NCBI GenBank assembly: GCA_947493455.1
Contig: CANLRB010000013.1
Span: 1 to 64,000 of the forward strand
Length of the DNA: 64,000 nucleotides
Direction of reading: 5' to 3'
DNA from: an uncultured Pseudoalteromonas sp.
Lineage (GTDB): Bacteria; Pseudomonadota; Gammaproteobacteria; Enterobacterales; Alteromonadaceae
Shown: in pieces, positions 43,885-54,431 of the stretch
How positions within the stretch are numbered: the stretch's first letter is position 1
Layout of the letters: the number at the start of each line of letters is the position of its first letter
Notes under the pieces: model-generated
The model's input: only the letters and a program-made list of their open reading frames with translations
Told to the model about the DNA's origin: nothing
The model's database searches: none
Program-made: the position numbers and the translations under genes

Positions 43885-45420
43885 ATGACCAACCCAACTG
43901 CATTGCAATGTACCGATATTTCAGCACTTTCATCAAGTGTTGATGCGCTGATTGTTATTTCTCCAGATTTTAATTTAGTGACTAATGACGCATTACGCGA
44001 TCTGATTACGGCTCAAGCTCAAATAGATAAACGTATTGGCCGACAGGTAACTATGCTCGTTACTGAATCTGCGCCTGGGCAGCGTTTAGTACTTGCGCCG
44101 ACTGGCCCTTTGAATCGTGATTATGATGATGTGCGTCGTTATTTTGATGCAGCTAAGAGTGCAGTTATGCAAGCGAAAGATGCAGGGGCGGTAAACCCAG
44201 CTGTGATGGTGTTAGGTGATGACAATGCTTCCTATCAGAATGCACTTGCAGTGGCCTATTTGGGTATGTGTCAGGCACTTTGGCAACCGCTTGAAGCCCG
44301 AGAGCATCATGGCGCAGCAATTTCGCTAGTGCAATCAATTACGCTCATTGGCGAAGTTGATATCGACAAGGTTAATGCGCTTGCAATAGGGCAATTTGCC
44401 GCACGCGACTTGTGCGGGACAGAGCCAGAGCGTATGGCGCCGCCAAAGTTTGCAGATTACTGTGTGAGCTTATTTGAAAATACCAGCGTAAAAGTTGATG
44501 TCATTAGTGATATCAATACCATTGATAAAGACTACCCGATGTTGAGTACGGTCGCACGTGCATCATATGCTGTTGAGCGCCATCATCCGCGTGTTGTTAA
44601 GCTAGAGTATACTCCTGAAGGTGCGGTTGAGCGCACATTACTCTTTGTTGGTAAAGGGTTAGTTTATGACACTGGCGGTGCGGACTTAAAAGTCGGCGGT
44701 GCAATGGCTGGTATGAGCCGAGATAAAGGCGGAGCCGCGTCAGTTGCTGGTTTTATGAAAACAATCGCTGAGCAAAAACCAGCAGGCGTAAAAGTCATTG
44801 CGTACTTAGCTGTGGTTAGAAATTCAATTGGCTCAGACTGTTTTGTACCGGATGAAATTATTACTAGTCGAGAAGGTGTGCGCGTACGAATAGGTAATAC
44901 GGACGCTGAAGGGCGTTTAGCGATGGGTGATCTGTTAAGTGAGATTAAAGATATCGCTAAAGGTGAAGTGAACCCAGTTGTGTTTACTGTGGCAACCTTA
45001 ACCGGGCATGCTGCAAGAGCAATGGGTCCTTACACTGCACTTGTTGAGAATGGCCCTGCACGCCAATCATTGGTTTCTAAAGCTATTGCTGATGCGGGCG
45101 ATTTATGGGCTGATGGCAGTGAAATATCACGTTCACGTCGCGAAGATTACGATTTTGTGAAGCCACATACGCTTGCTGATGATGTGCTATCGAGTAATTC
45201 GGCGCCATCTGCAGTAACAGCGCGCGGCCATCAATTTCCGATGGCATTTTTGGCGATAGCATCTGGTTTAGACAAGCATGGATTGGATAGTGATACGCCA
45301 ATTCCATATGTGCATGTCGATATTGCCGGTAGTGGCGTCGAAAATGGCAACTGGCAAAGCGGTAAACCAACGGCTGCCTCACTTGCGAGTATTTACAATG
45401 CGTTTGTCGGTACCAACTAA
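43885..45420 (+). CDS. Leucyl aminopeptidase-like M17 peptidase
   Basis: A 511-residue dinuclear-zinc aminopeptidase of family M17. The catalytic C-terminal half has VGKGLVYDTGGADLKVGGAM (metal and catalytic Lys, Asp; ~253-272), MSRDKGGAASVAGF (second Asp) and NTDAEGRLAMGDLL with Asp, Glu and the catalytic Arg (~341-354). It differs from classical PepA, which has SGGISLKP in place of TGGADLKV, so it belongs to a divergent branch often found in marine gammaproteobacteria. No signal peptide is seen, so it is cytoplasmic. It ends just before a bidirectional terminator. Confidence 0.88.
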   Translation: MTNPTALQCTDISALSSSVDALIVISPDFNLVTNDALRDLITAQAQIDKRIGRQVTMLVTESAPGQRLVLAPTGPLNRDYDDVRRYFDAAKSAVMQAKDAGAVNPAVMVLGDDNASYQNALAVAYLGMCQALWQPLEAREHHGAAISLVQSITLIGEVDIDKVNALAIGQFAARDLCGTEPERMAPPKFADYCVSLFENTSVKVDVISDINTIDKDYPMLSTVARASYAVERHHPRVVKLEYTPEGAVERTLLFVGKGLVYDTGGADLKVGGAMAGMSRDKGGAASVAGFMKTIAEQKPAGVKVIAYLAVVRNSIGSDCFVPDEIITSREGVRVRIGNTDAEGRLAMGDLLSEIKDIAKGEVNPVVFTVATLTGHAARAMGPYTALVENGPARQSLVSKAIADAGDLWADGSEISRSRREDYDFVKPHTLADDVLSSNSAPSAVTARGHQFPMAFLAIASGLDKHGLDSDTPIPYVHVDIAGSGVENGNWQSGKPTAASLASIYNAFVGTN

Positions 45421-45445
45421 CTCGACTTGAGCATTCATTATTTTA

Positions 45446-45481
45446 AAAGCCAAGCAAGATATTGTTATTTTGCTTGGCTTT
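45446..45481. terminator. Bidirectional terminator between the M17 peptidase and MCP genes
   Basis: A 12-bp stem, AAAGCCAAGCAA with TTGCTTGGCTTT and a 12-base loop. It is T-rich after the hairpin and lies between convergent genes. Confidence 0.85.
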
Positions 45482-45498
45482 ATTCTTTTATCCACATA

Positions 45499-47136
45499 TC
45501 ACCGTAGTTTAAATCGATTCACCACTGCAGACATCTGCTCACTACTGTGAGTCAGTTCAACGCTCGCTGTATGTAATCCCTCGGTATTTTTAAGTGTTTC
45601 ATTTGCCATGCCTGATAGCTCGTTGACACGCGTGTTGACTTCGTCAGCGGCTTGAGTTTGTTCGACGGTTGCTTTTGCAATTTGACTATTCATTTGCGAA
45701 ATTACGTCCATGAGTCGTTCAATTTCAGTTAATGCTGTATCAGCTTTGGCCGCTTGCTCTACGGTTAGTTTTGACGTCTCTTGTGATGCCTGAACGGCAC
45801 TGACTGCACGTTGTGCACCCGCTTGCAGATTTTCTATCATTGTTTGAATTTCTTCTGTACTTTGACCCGTTCGACTAGCAAGCGTTCTCACTTCGTCGGC
45901 AACGACGGCAAAACCACGTCCTTGTTCGCCCGCACGCGCAGCTTCAATCGCTGCATTGAGCGCTAGCAAATTGGTCTGCTCTGCGATTCCTCTGATTACA
46001 TCAAGTACTGCACCTATATTTTCGCTTTCTTTCGCTAAGTTGGTAATGACATCACTTACCTTATCGATATTTTGCGATAATTGTTCTATCTCAGAAATTG
46101 TTTGCGACACAACTTGTTTACCTGATACCGTATTTTGCTGAGCATCACCCGCTGCCTGCTCTGCTGCATCGGCGTGCGTACTGACTTCTTTGATTTGAGA
46201 TGTCATTTGGGCCATGGCTGAGGCAACTTGTGTGGTGTTATCGTTTTGCGATTGGATAAGTTGTTGGCTTGCCGTTGAGTTAGCTGCGACTTGCTCGGCA
46301 TGGGCAAGTACTTGTTTTGAATTGTTAGCGACATCGCTCAACGAATCGCGCAGTTTATTGGTAAACTCGTTAAAAAAGCCAGATAGACGCGAAATTTCGT
46401 CATTTCCTTCGGCATTGAGTTTGCGGGTTAAGTCGCCTTCACCTTGCGCTACATCTTTCATTAGCAGTGTTGCTCGTCTAGTCGGTTCGAAAATACTCCT
46501 CCCGATCAAATAACTTAAAAATGCTGCGAATACAGTGATAATCAAGGTATAGGTAAGTAGCACATTACGCTGTTTTGCAAAGGCAATGTCTAGGGTATCA
46601 ATATAAATGCCTGAGCCGACAATCCAACCCCACGGGGCAAACCCTTTGACGTAGGAAATTTTATCAACTGGTTGACTCGCCCCCGGTTTTGGCCATTGGT
46701 ATGGTACAAACCCTTGACCATTTTTTGCGACGACTTTCGCAATTTCAACAAAGAGCAATACGCCGTTGGGATCTTTAACCTGAGCAACTGATTGACCGTT
46801 TAGTTCCGGTTTGAATGGATGCATTACCATATTGGGTTGTTCGTCATTAATCCAGAAATAGTTATTATTGCCATAGCGCAGAGCAGCAATGGCTGATTTT
46901 GCTTGCGCCTGTGCTTCTGCGCGGGAAAGTGTGTTGGCCCTTTGTTTCTCGTAGTAGTAATTTAGTAAACTATGAGCTGATTCGACTAACCGTTGGGTTT
47001 TTAAATACTCTTCTTTTTCGAGTGCATCACGTTGAATAAACAAACTTGTCGTTGTGAGGATCAGCAGCCCTGATAGTACCAATACCACAAGTATCGCCAG
47101 TCGTTGTTGTATCGTAAACTTTCGTAAAAAGGTCAT
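45499..47136 (-). CDS. Methyl-accepting chemotaxis protein with single Cache domain
   Basis: A 545-residue transducer. After one helix (~13-33) a periplasmic sCache_2 domain (~35-185) is marked by [33 protein letters not shown] and [18 protein letters not shown]. This domain type often binds short carboxylic acids such as pyruvate or acetate. A second helix (~195-215), a HAMP (~217-270) and the signalling hairpin [20 protein letters not shown] with [17 protein letters not shown] follow. The frame starts at 47151, and ATG 47136 ([13 protein letters not shown]) is an equally good or better start. The ligand is unknown. Confidence 0.93.
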   Translation of the reverse strand: MTFLRKFTIQQRLAILVVLVLSGLLILTTTSLFIQRDALEKEEYLKTQRLVESAHSLLNYYYEKQRANTLSRAEAQAQAKSAIAALRYGNNNYFWINDEQPNMVMHPFKPELNGQSVAQVKDPNGVLLFVEIAKVVAKNGQGFVPYQWPKPGASQPVDKISYVKGFAPWGWIVGSGIYIDTLDIAFAKQRNVLLTYTLIITVFAAFLSYLIGRSIFEPTRRATLLMKDVAQGEGDLTRKLNAEGNDEISRLSGFFNEFTNKLRDSLSDVANNSKQVLAHAEQVAANSTASQQLIQSQNDNTTQVASAMAQMTSQIKEVSTHADAAEQAAGDAQQNTVSGKQVVSQTISEIEQLSQNIDKVSDVITNLAKESENIGAVLDVIRGIAEQTNLLALNAAIEAARAGEQGRGFAVVADEVRTLASRTGQSTEEIQTMIENLQAGAQRAVSAVQASQETSKLTVEQAAKADTALTEIERLMDVISQMNSQIAKATVEQTQAADEVNTRVNELSGMANETLKNTEGLHTASVELTHSSEQMSAVVNRFKLR

Positions 47137-47286
47137 AAGCCGGATACCCATGTTGATAGGTTAGCTTTAATTTTAGTCTAACTAGAAAGAAAGGCGAGCT
47201 GGTGTGAGGCCCTGGCGGGTAGCAATAACTCGTTGTTCTAAATGCTGATACGGCGCTGTAAAAGCGCCGCATCTAATACCGAAATG

Positions 47287-49506
47287 TTATTTAACGTCGA
47301 AGTGACGGTTAAAGAAGTTAGTAATTGTTTTATGCAAGTGAGTCTGAACTTTTTTACCGCGCAAACTGTGTTTTGAACCGGGATAAGTCATCATTTCAAA
47401 TTCTTGCGCGTTGTCTTGCAACTGTTTGAACAACTTAGTTGCATGCGTAAACAGTACATTGTCGTCAGCCATGCCATGATAGATCATGAGTGGTCCTTTC
47501 AGTCCTTCGGCGTAAGGAAAAACAGCACTGTTCTCATAACCTGTTGCGTTTGTTTGTGGGTGGCCAAGGTAACGTTCTGTGTAATGGGTGTCGTAAAGAG
47601 CCCAATCAGTGACTGGCGCACCTGACACGCCGGCTTGGAAGTAATCTCCCGCCTTGAACATAGTCATTAATGCCATATAGCCACCATAGCTATGACCATA
47701 TATTCCAATGCGGTTCGCATCGACATAATCAAGAGTTCGTAAAAACTCGACCCCTTTTATTTGGTCTTTTACTTCTATATCACCCAAGTATTTGTAAATC
47801 GGATCTTCAAATTTTTTACCACGATTGTAGGAGCCGCGGTTATCAAGCTGAAATACAATGTAGCCTTGCTGCGCCATATACTGAAAATATAGATTTTTAT
47901 CACGCCAGCTATTGGTTACACGCTGTGCATGGGGTCCACCGTATACATTGACCATAACAGGGTATTTTTTGCCGGCTTCAAGCTTATTCGGTTTAAAAAT
48001 ACGATAGTGCATTTGCTGGCCATCTTCAGCTTTAAGAGTACCGTACTCAGGATCAACCATATCGCTTAAATAGGGTGTTAACGGATGTTGATTGTCGAGA
48101 CGATTTGGCTCGAGCCAAGTAATAAAATTACCTAAGTTGTCACGCAGCGATACTTGTGCTGGTTGATTGACACTTGAGCTTCTGTCAATAAAGGTTAAAT
48201 TGTCTTTTGCCATGACAACTTTGTGGAATTTACCCGCCTCAGTTAAGCGAATTGGTTTTGATTGAGTAAATAGTTTTGCACTATATAAGTGGCTTTCCAG
48301 GGGGGTGTCAGCACGACCTGAGAAGTAAACCAGTCCGTTCTCTTCGTCGATACTTTTTATGCTCTCAACAATCCAATCACCACCGGTAATTTGGCGGACT
48401 AAGGTACCATCAACTTTATATAGGTAAAGGTGTTTAAAGCCATCACGTTCTGAGGCCCAAACAAAATGTTTTTTGTCTTTCAAAAAGTGCAAGTCAAAAT
48501 GCAGATTAATCCAGGTATCACTTGTTTCCGTGAGAGCAACACGTTGATTTTTCGTTTGGCTATTGTAAAAGCGCAGTTCTAGCTGTTGCTGCGAGCGGTT
48601 TTGCCATTGATATGATAGAGTTTGGTTGTCGTTTAACCATTTGGCACGGGCGATATAGATATCTTTATCTGCGCCTAAATCTACCCAGTCAATTTGTTGA
48701 TTGTTAAGTGATACGACGCCGAGTTGGATGTCGACATTGTTTGTACCAGTAAATGGGTAACGTTGATTAAAGAGTTTAACTTCTTCAGCGTAAATTTCGT
48801 TGCGAATTGCCTCGGCGACAGGACTTTCATCTATGCGCGTAAAGGCAATCTTACTTTCATCATTGCTCCACCAATAGCCTGTCATGCGGCTCATTTCTTC
48901 TTGGGCAACGAATTCCGCCATCCCGTTTTTGATGGTACCACCGCCATCTTGTGTTATTTGGATCTCTTTACCTGTTGTAAGGTTAAGCGTATAGAGATTT
49001 TGAGCGCGTATAAAGGAAACAAAATTACCTTTTGGCGAAATGCGCGCATCGGTTTCAAATTCGGGGGTGTTTGTAAGTTTACGCGATGATTTCGTTGCTA
49101 AATCATAATAAAACAAATCGCCATTTAATGGGAAGAGCAGAGCTTTACCGTCTTTTGACCAGGTATACTCCATGATCCCTTTGCCAAATACTCGCATGCG
49201 TTCACGGCGCGCTTTCTCTTCATCAGAAAGTGTTTCAGGTCCTGAAAATATGCTTTCTGAGTCGACTAATAGCTTATTCTTCTTCTCTTTTAAGTTATAT
49301 TCCCATAAGTCATAGCGAGTGTAATCTTCTTGCTTTCCTTGCAAGTAGGTGACGCGACTGCCATCAGGCGAGAATGTCAATTTTACGGGTGCTTTACCCG
49401 ATAGGCCTGGGTCCGAGAAAATGCGCTCTAATGAAAGTGGCTCAGCAAAGCTCGACGTGCTTGCGACGAGGCTAAGCAATGCAAGTGAGGTTGTTTTTTT
49501 GATCAT
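47287..49506 (-). CDS. Prolyl oligopeptidase family (S9B, DPP IV-like) peptidase
   Basis: A 739-residue secreted or periplasmic serine peptidase with a signal peptide (residues 1-21, ending SSFA). The N-terminal ~470 residues form the DPP IV-type beta-propeller, with the Glu pair in FVAQEEMSRMTGYWWSNDES that anchors the substrate N-terminus. The C-terminal alpha/beta hydrolase domain has GRIGIYGHSYGGYM-type nucleophile GHSYGG (Ser ~613), Asp in HGMADDNVLF (~690) and His in GSKHSLRG (~722). It probably removes X-Pro dipeptides from peptides. AAGGAT precedes the ATG. It is monocistronic. Confidence 0.93.
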   Translation of the reverse strand: MIKKTTSLALLSLVASTSSFAEPLSLERIFSDPGLSGKAPVKLTFSPDGSRVTYLQGKQEDYTRYDLWEYNLKEKKNKLLVDSESIFSGPETLSDEEKARRERMRVFGKGIMEYTWSKDGKALLFPLNGDLFYYDLATKSSRKLTNTPEFETDARISPKGNFVSFIRAQNLYTLNLTTGKEIQITQDGGGTIKNGMAEFVAQEEMSRMTGYWWSNDESKIAFTRIDESPVAEAIRNEIYAEEVKLFNQRYPFTGTNNVDIQLGVVSLNNQQIDWVDLGADKDIYIARAKWLNDNQTLSYQWQNRSQQQLELRFYNSQTKNQRVALTETSDTWINLHFDLHFLKDKKHFVWASERDGFKHLYLYKVDGTLVRQITGGDWIVESIKSIDEENGLVYFSGRADTPLESHLYSAKLFTQSKPIRLTEAGKFHKVVMAKDNLTFIDRSSSVNQPAQVSLRDNLGNFITWLEPNRLDNQHPLTPYLSDMVDPEYGTLKAEDGQQMHYRIFKPNKLEAGKKYPVMVNVYGGPHAQRVTNSWRDKNLYFQYMAQQGYIVFQLDNRGSYNRGKKFEDPIYKYLGDIEVKDQIKGVEFLRTLDYVDANRIGIYGHSYGGYMALMTMFKAGDYFQAGVSGAPVTDWALYDTHYTERYLGHPQTNATGYENSAVFPYAEGLKGPLMIYHGMADDNVLFTHATKLFKQLQDNAQEFEMMTYPGSKHSLRGKKVQTHLHKTITNFFNRHFDVK

Positions 49507-49611
49507 ATCCTTGCTCTATTTTGCAAACAGGTAGGGCTAGATGGTATGTGGATATGGTAATAATCTCAACAAATTGCTATAAACGACCAAAATAAATTGA
49601 TTGAGAAAAGT

Positions 49612-50013
49612 ATGTTTGAACTCGCTCCTGAATTAAAGCGTGACTGCATTGAAGTCGCACAGTGGCCGCTATCTACCGTTTTGTTAATGAATGACAGTCA
49701 GTATCCATGGTTTATTTTAGTGCCGCGAATCGCGGGGTTAAAAGAGCTGATTGATTTGAGTGAACAGGATATGGTGCAGTATACAAAAGAGTCATGTCGA
49801 TTGCAGCGCCTTATGTTAGCTGTTTTCAAACCAGATAAACTCAATGTTGCAGCGCTTGGAAATATGGTGCCGCAGCTCCATATTCATCATATTGCTCGCT
49901 ATACAAACGATCCGGCATGGCCATCACCTGTATGGGGTAAATTACCCGCTAAGCCCTATTCTGAAAAGCAAATAGAACTGCTAAAAAGTAAAATGTTAGA
50001 TAATTCATTCTAG
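49612..50013 (+). CDS. HIT-family protein
   Basis: A 133-residue histidine-triad protein. The active motif reads PQLHIHHIARY (~96-106), close to HxHxHxx with the last position shifted, as in the diadenosine-tetraphosphate hydrolase-like group common in Pseudomonas and Alteromonas. The N-terminal half has the WPLSTVLLMNDSQYPWFILV strand pair. It is likely a nucleotidyl hydrolase; the substrate is unknown. The longest frame begins at TTG 49597; ATG 49612, with TTGAGAAA upstream, is preferred. Confidence 0.87.
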   Translation: MFELAPELKRDCIEVAQWPLSTVLLMNDSQYPWFILVPRIAGLKELIDLSEQDMVQYTKESCRLQRLMLAVFKPDKLNVAALGNMVPQLHIHHIARYTNDPAWPSPVWGKLPAKPYSEKQIELLKSKMLDNSF

Positions 50014-50184
50014 ATTATGTTTGAAGTACATAGATAAAATCTTTACATCTGTTTGCAAAAAACACAACAATAGACGTCTATTGTTAATGAAAGTTTAATA
50101 AATGTTAATCATAATGCCGAGCTCATTTAAGGAAAGCTTGGCTAAAAGGAGGTTGTAACTTAAAAATCTTTTGGATAAATATCC

Positions 50185-52203
50185 ATGACTCTCACAAAGA
50201 AAATAAACTTCATGGCGATGACGTTACTGTCATCTCAATTCGCCATGGCGGCAGCCCCACAAAATTATTATCAAAGCGTGAATACATCAAATGCGGTAAG
50301 CTTGAAGCAAAGCTTGCACGCTATCATTGATGATCATAAAAAAATTCCGTATACCTCATCAAACACAGATACATGGGATGTCTTAGAGCTTGCAGACCAA
50401 AACCCAGACAATGAAACTCAAGTGATCGATGTATACAAAAATGCTGTTTATGCAAAAGAAGGGGGCGGTAATAGTTTTTATAATCGTGAACACAGCTGGC
50501 CCAAATCATATGGTTTTCCAAAAGACGGTTCGACGAATTACCCTTATACCGATCTGCATCACTTATTTATCGCCAACAGCAGTTATAACTCAAGCCGTAA
50601 TAATAAAATATATGGAGCATGCAACGATGCAGCTTGTATCGTAAAAACAACTGATTATAACAATGGCCGCGGCGGTAGTGCAGTTGAAGTTAACTTGACA
50701 CTTGGCTCAGGCACGACAGGAAGTTGGCAAACATGGCCTGGACGCCGTGGTGATGTAGCACGCGCACTTATGTACTTAGCTGTGCGTTATGAAGGTGATG
50801 TTCACAGTATTACTGGCGTGCAAGAGCCCGACTTAGAGCTGACAAATGATACCAATTTAATTGAAGCGTCAAAAACAGGTGGTAACGAGTTAATTGCCTA
50901 TATGGGTTTAAAATCGACCTTAATTGCTTGGCACAAGGAGGATCCTGTCGATCAATTAGAACAACAACGCAACGACGCCATTTTTTTACATCAAGGCAAT
51001 CGCAATCCATTTATTGATCATCCGGAATATATAGCCTGTATTTTTGAGCAGCAATGTAGCGGTATAGCGCCTGTTGATACAACTGCTCCTCAAGCTCCAA
51101 CAGGACTTGTTGGGAGTGCACAAGGTGGCACAATTAGCCTTACATGGAATGCCAATGACGAAAGCGATATAGCGAGTTACAATGTTTATCGTCAGACGGA
51201 TAGTGCACCCGAACTGGTAACGAATACGGCAACGACAAGCTTTACTGATAGCAATGTTGCTAGCGGACAGACCTATTCATATAGTGTTTCTGCCATCGAT
51301 AGAAGTGACAATGAGTCATTGTTGTCTGATGTGATTTCAGTTTCTTTGCCAAATCAAACAGAGCAACAGACTTGGATTAATGAATTTCATTATGATAATG
51401 AGAGCACCGATAAAAATGAAGGGGTTGAAGTTGCAGGCAGCGCGGGTGTTGATTTAAGCGGTTGGCAGTTACTTGCATACAATGGCAATAATGGACAAGT
51501 ATATAAATCGATTCAATTGAGCGGTGTTATTGCCGATCAGGCAAATGGATTTGGCACTATATTCTTCGCTGTTTCTGGGCTACAAAATGGCAGTGCTGAC
51601 GGTTTGGCGTTGGTAAATGCGCAAAATCAAGTTATCCAGTTTATAAGTTATGAAGGGGAGCTTGTTGCCACAAATGGCGCCGCGCAAGGCCTGCGTTCGA
51701 GTGACATTGGCACTTCAGAGTCGTCATCAACATTAGTTGGGCACTCTTTGCAGTTAGTCGGTGATGGCACCCGCTATAGTGATTTTACTTGGCAATTACA
51801 AAGTGCGACTGAAAACAACATTAATACGGGGCAAAGCTTCGGCGGGGTTACACCAATTGAGGCACATTATTTTGAAAATGTGAATCAACTAGCAATTCCA
51901 GATAATGGCCAAATTGAGTCGTTAATTAATGTAGAGCGCAGTGGGCTTGCTGCAGATATCACGATTAATGTCGATATTACTCATACTTATCGCGGTGACA
52001 TTAGTTTAGTGTTGATTGCACCAAGTGGGGAGCAAGTGACTCTAAAAGATAAAAATGGTCGTGATGGTACCGACAACCTAGTGGAAGCTTATTCTGTTCA
52101 GTTGAACAGTGTCGCTAAAGGTGAATGGAAGCTGCGAGTTGCAGATAATTATCGTCAAGATATCGGTAGTTTAAATCGCTGGTCAATCGACTTTTCAAAA
52201 TAG
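50185..52203 (+). CDS. Secreted modular endonuclease I with FN3, LTD-like and P domains
   Basis: A 672-residue secreted nuclease. After a signal peptide (~1-24) residues ~30-290 are an endonuclease I domain (PF04231 type): NREHSWPKSYGF (catalytic His in the ββα-metal site, ~102), DLHHLFIANSSYNSSRNNKI (~123) and the WPGRRGDVARALMYLAVRYEG region. A fibronectin type III domain follows (~300-390), then a lamin-tail-like segment (TWINEFHYDNESTDKNEGVE..., ~393-540) and a C-terminal P-type/proprotein-convertase domain (~555-672, THTYRGDISLVLIAPSGEQV). The extra domains suggest binding to surfaces or extracellular matrix. ATG has GGAT eight bases upstream. Confidence 0.9.
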   Translation: MTLTKKINFMAMTLLSSQFAMAAAPQNYYQSVNTSNAVSLKQSLHAIIDDHKKIPYTSSNTDTWDVLELADQNPDNETQVIDVYKNAVYAKEGGGNSFYNREHSWPKSYGFPKDGSTNYPYTDLHHLFIANSSYNSSRNNKIYGACNDAACIVKTTDYNNGRGGSAVEVNLTLGSGTTGSWQTWPGRRGDVARALMYLAVRYEGDVHSITGVQEPDLELTNDTNLIEASKTGGNELIAYMGLKSTLIAWHKEDPVDQLEQQRNDAIFLHQGNRNPFIDHPEYIACIFEQQCSGIAPVDTTAPQAPTGLVGSAQGGTISLTWNANDESDIASYNVYRQTDSAPELVTNTATTSFTDSNVASGQTYSYSVSAIDRSDNESLLSDVISVSLPNQTEQQTWINEFHYDNESTDKNEGVEVAGSAGVDLSGWQLLAYNGNNGQVYKSIQLSGVIADQANGFGTIFFAVSGLQNGSADGLALVNAQNQVIQFISYEGELVATNGAAQGLRSSDIGTSESSSTLVGHSLQLVGDGTRYSDFTWQLQSATENNINTGQSFGGVTPIEAHYFENVNQLAIPDNGQIESLINVERSGLAADITINVDITHTYRGDISLVLIAPSGEQVTLKDKNGRDGTDNLVEAYSVQLNSVAKGEWKLRVADNYRQDIGSLNRWSIDFSK

Positions 52204-52216
52204 TTTTTTTCGCATA

Positions 52217-52249
52217 AAAAAGACAGGCCACATAAAGGCCTGTCTTTTT
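52217..52249 (+). terminator. Terminator of the endonuclease I gene
   Basis: A 13-bp stem, AAAAAGACAGGCC with GGCCTGTCTTTTT and a 7-base loop. Confidence 0.92.
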
Positions 52250-52418
52250 AATTGAGTTATAGCCGTTTGGCCATATTAATCAATTGCCCAACAAGCGGAG
52301 CGCTTTTTTTCATCCTCTTTAATATTGCAGACGACTTAATATTTTCGTTAACGTATTAAATTGTAGATTAATTATCTCTATTTTATTTTTTTCCGATACT
52401 TGGTGATACGATATGCCA

Positions 52419-54113
52419 TCACATTAAACCAAGTTCGGCTTTACCCTGAGCAAACTCAACATCAACAGGAATATTGGCTTTTTCAAGTCGATTGAGAGCG
52501 TGTTTTAGATCCTTTTTAATGACACCATCTGATTCCATTAATTGGTTTACAGCGGCATAATCGCCGTTTCCTTGAAGGGTTAAGATAAGTTCTGACAAAC
52601 TAGCAACCGCTTGTTTCATTTTAACCATGTCGACCTGATATAAGCCTTGTGAGTCGAGTGAAAATGCCCCTTGGTCGGCGAAATAATTAAAGCGAACCAT
52701 ATTTGCCTTACCATGCGCTGAACTTGCACCAAAGCGCACTGAACGGAAAATACCCGCCATAAATGTGACGTAATAATCTTCCAACTGGCCTTCGCTAATG
52801 GCGCCGTTCGCGAGTAATTGCTCCACCATATAGAGGCCGAGTATATCTGCTTTGCCTTCTTCAAGTGCCGATGCATGTTCTTGTAAGGCTTGGCGCACTG
52901 TTCCTTTACCATTAATGGTTTGCTTTATACCAAGTCCGTGAGCGACTTCATGAAACATAGTGTTAGCGAAGAATGCATTAAATGTGACATGTTTACGTTG
53001 CTCTTTAACGATGAGTTGTTCTGAGATTGGCAATAGAATTTTGTCAAACTTTGCACGCATTGCATTTTTTAATTGCAGGCGGCGAGTGCCTTTTTCAAGT
53101 TGAACTTGTTCATCGTTAGGAAGGTTAATTGCAATCGTTTTACTGCCCGCATTAGAGTGACCTGCGTAGTAAACAACATCATATGCGTTTAAATCCGCAT
53201 CAGAGCCTGGTACCTCTTGTTTATACTGTGCGGGTACCGGTAAATCTTTTTGTAACTGGGGCAGGTATGACGCGTATTTTGCGAGTTTTTCACTCCAACT
53301 TAAGTCTTTGATAAGGACATAGGCTTCAAATGCAGAACGGTAACCAAAAAGTTGGTCTTCATAGGTCTCGATAGGGCCGACAACCATATCAATTTTGTTA
53401 TTTTTCATATCCATCCATGCGAAGTCTGATTCTTGATATTGATCAGATAATAACGCTTTGGCACGCAATTCTAGATAATGTGCAAACTGCTTGTCGTCAG
53501 CAAGCTTCGCCGCTTTTGATAACAACGCAGATGCTTTTGTGAGTTGTTCCTTATATATTGTGGAGTAAGGAACAGTAATTAATTGGTTATTGTTATCACG
53601 TTTGACCAGTGAATATAAGCCTTTTTCATCTTTGAGTTTGGCGTTATTTAGTTCTTCTTTAGTGATATCTGAAGGATAAAATCCAGCGCCAAGCGGCTTG
53701 TTTTTGGTATTTGTCAAAAAAGGTTTGTCGCCATCGAGTCGATCCCATGGGCCATAATTTAACAAGGCAAAACGTTTAGCTTGCTCACCGTCAATACTTG
53801 CCATTACGTCTTGCTTCGATTGGCCGTTAGCCTGCAACCAAAACAGCTCATCCATGATTTGAGCTACATCAATGAGTATCGACAGCATTTTAATTTGATT
53901 TGTAGATAGGTGTGATAAGTCTGTATTCAATGTGACTTGGGTATAGATATTGAGTCGTGCTTTGGCATCTGGCAACAAGGACTTTTGTGAGACTGATTGA
54001 ACTGCTTGCGCAGGCTTTGGCTTTGTTGCGTTTTGGCTTGTATTGTCGGAGCAACCTGACAGGCTTAGGCTTGTTGCAGCAAGCACTGCTAAAGCGGTGA
54101 GTGAAAGTTTCAT
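52419..54113 (-). CDS. M49-like zinc metallopeptidase, lipoprotein
   Basis: A 564-residue lipoprotein (signal MKLSLTALAVLAATSLSLSG, then Cys21). It resembles the bacterial dipeptidyl-peptidase III (M49)-like group: zinc motif HEVAHGLG (~388-395) and downstream EEGKADILGLYMVEQLL with the third-ligand Glu (~420). True M49 has HEXXGH with an extra residue (HELLGH); here the motif is HEVAHG, the simple HEXXH form, so it is a divergent relative. The surface location suggests peptide processing outside the cytoplasm. AGAGAAT precedes the ATG. It is monocistronic. Confidence 0.75.
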   Translation of the reverse strand: MKLSLTALAVLAATSLSLSGCSDNTSQNATKPKPAQAVQSVSQKSLLPDAKARLNIYTQVTLNTDLSHLSTNQIKMLSILIDVAQIMDELFWLQANGQSKQDVMASIDGEQAKRFALLNYGPWDRLDGDKPFLTNTKNKPLGAGFYPSDITKEELNNAKLKDEKGLYSLVKRDNNNQLITVPYSTIYKEQLTKASALLSKAAKLADDKQFAHYLELRAKALLSDQYQESDFAWMDMKNNKIDMVVGPIETYEDQLFGYRSAFEAYVLIKDLSWSEKLAKYASYLPQLQKDLPVPAQYKQEVPGSDADLNAYDVVYYAGHSNAGSKTIAINLPNDEQVQLEKGTRRLQLKNAMRAKFDKILLPISEQLIVKEQRKHVTFNAFFANTMFHEVAHGLGIKQTINGKGTVRQALQEHASALEEGKADILGLYMVEQLLANGAISEGQLEDYYVTFMAGIFRSVRFGASSAHGKANMVRFNYFADQGAFSLDSQGLYQVDMVKMKQAVASLSELILTLQGNGDYAAVNQLMESDGVIKKDLKHALNRLEKANIPVDVEFAQGKAELGLM

Positions 54114-54431
54114 ATTATTCTCTATGTATTTATTTTTATTTAACTAAATTTAAAAAATTTATGTTGATTGTGCGATTTTAGACTACGCTTAAAGTTACTA
54201 AGATATAGAAAGATGGAACAAATTTAAATTGGTTATGGAAAATAGGGGATAAACCCCAAAATTCAATCAAAATAACTCAGTGACTTTCTTATCAAATAAA
54301 TTTTGATTCGGCTCAATGCTGAGTCATTAAAACATATAATTTGGAATGGTTCAGGTGTAATGTTATTAGACCATCATACAAAGAACTCACTAAACCTTGT
54401 TTGGTTTGACGGTTATAAGGAAACCAGCTTT
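54114..54431. other. 318-bp region between divergent M49-like and HDOD genes
   Basis: No gene is supported. An open frame from TTG 54303 extends the HDOD gene upstream, but it lacks family sequence. The part around 54120-54300 is strongly AT-rich and must hold both promoters; none can be placed with certainty. Confidence 0.5.

Noticed and set aside
50143-50152. AAAAGGAGGT as ribosome site of the endonuclease gene or another ORF
   Set aside because: It is about 33 bases before the ATG, with an in-frame stop between, and no other start codon lies at a proper distance.
54303-54431. Longer N-terminus of the HDOD protein from TTG 54303
   Set aside because: Extra 43 residues have no family match and ATG 54432 has a better ribosome site.
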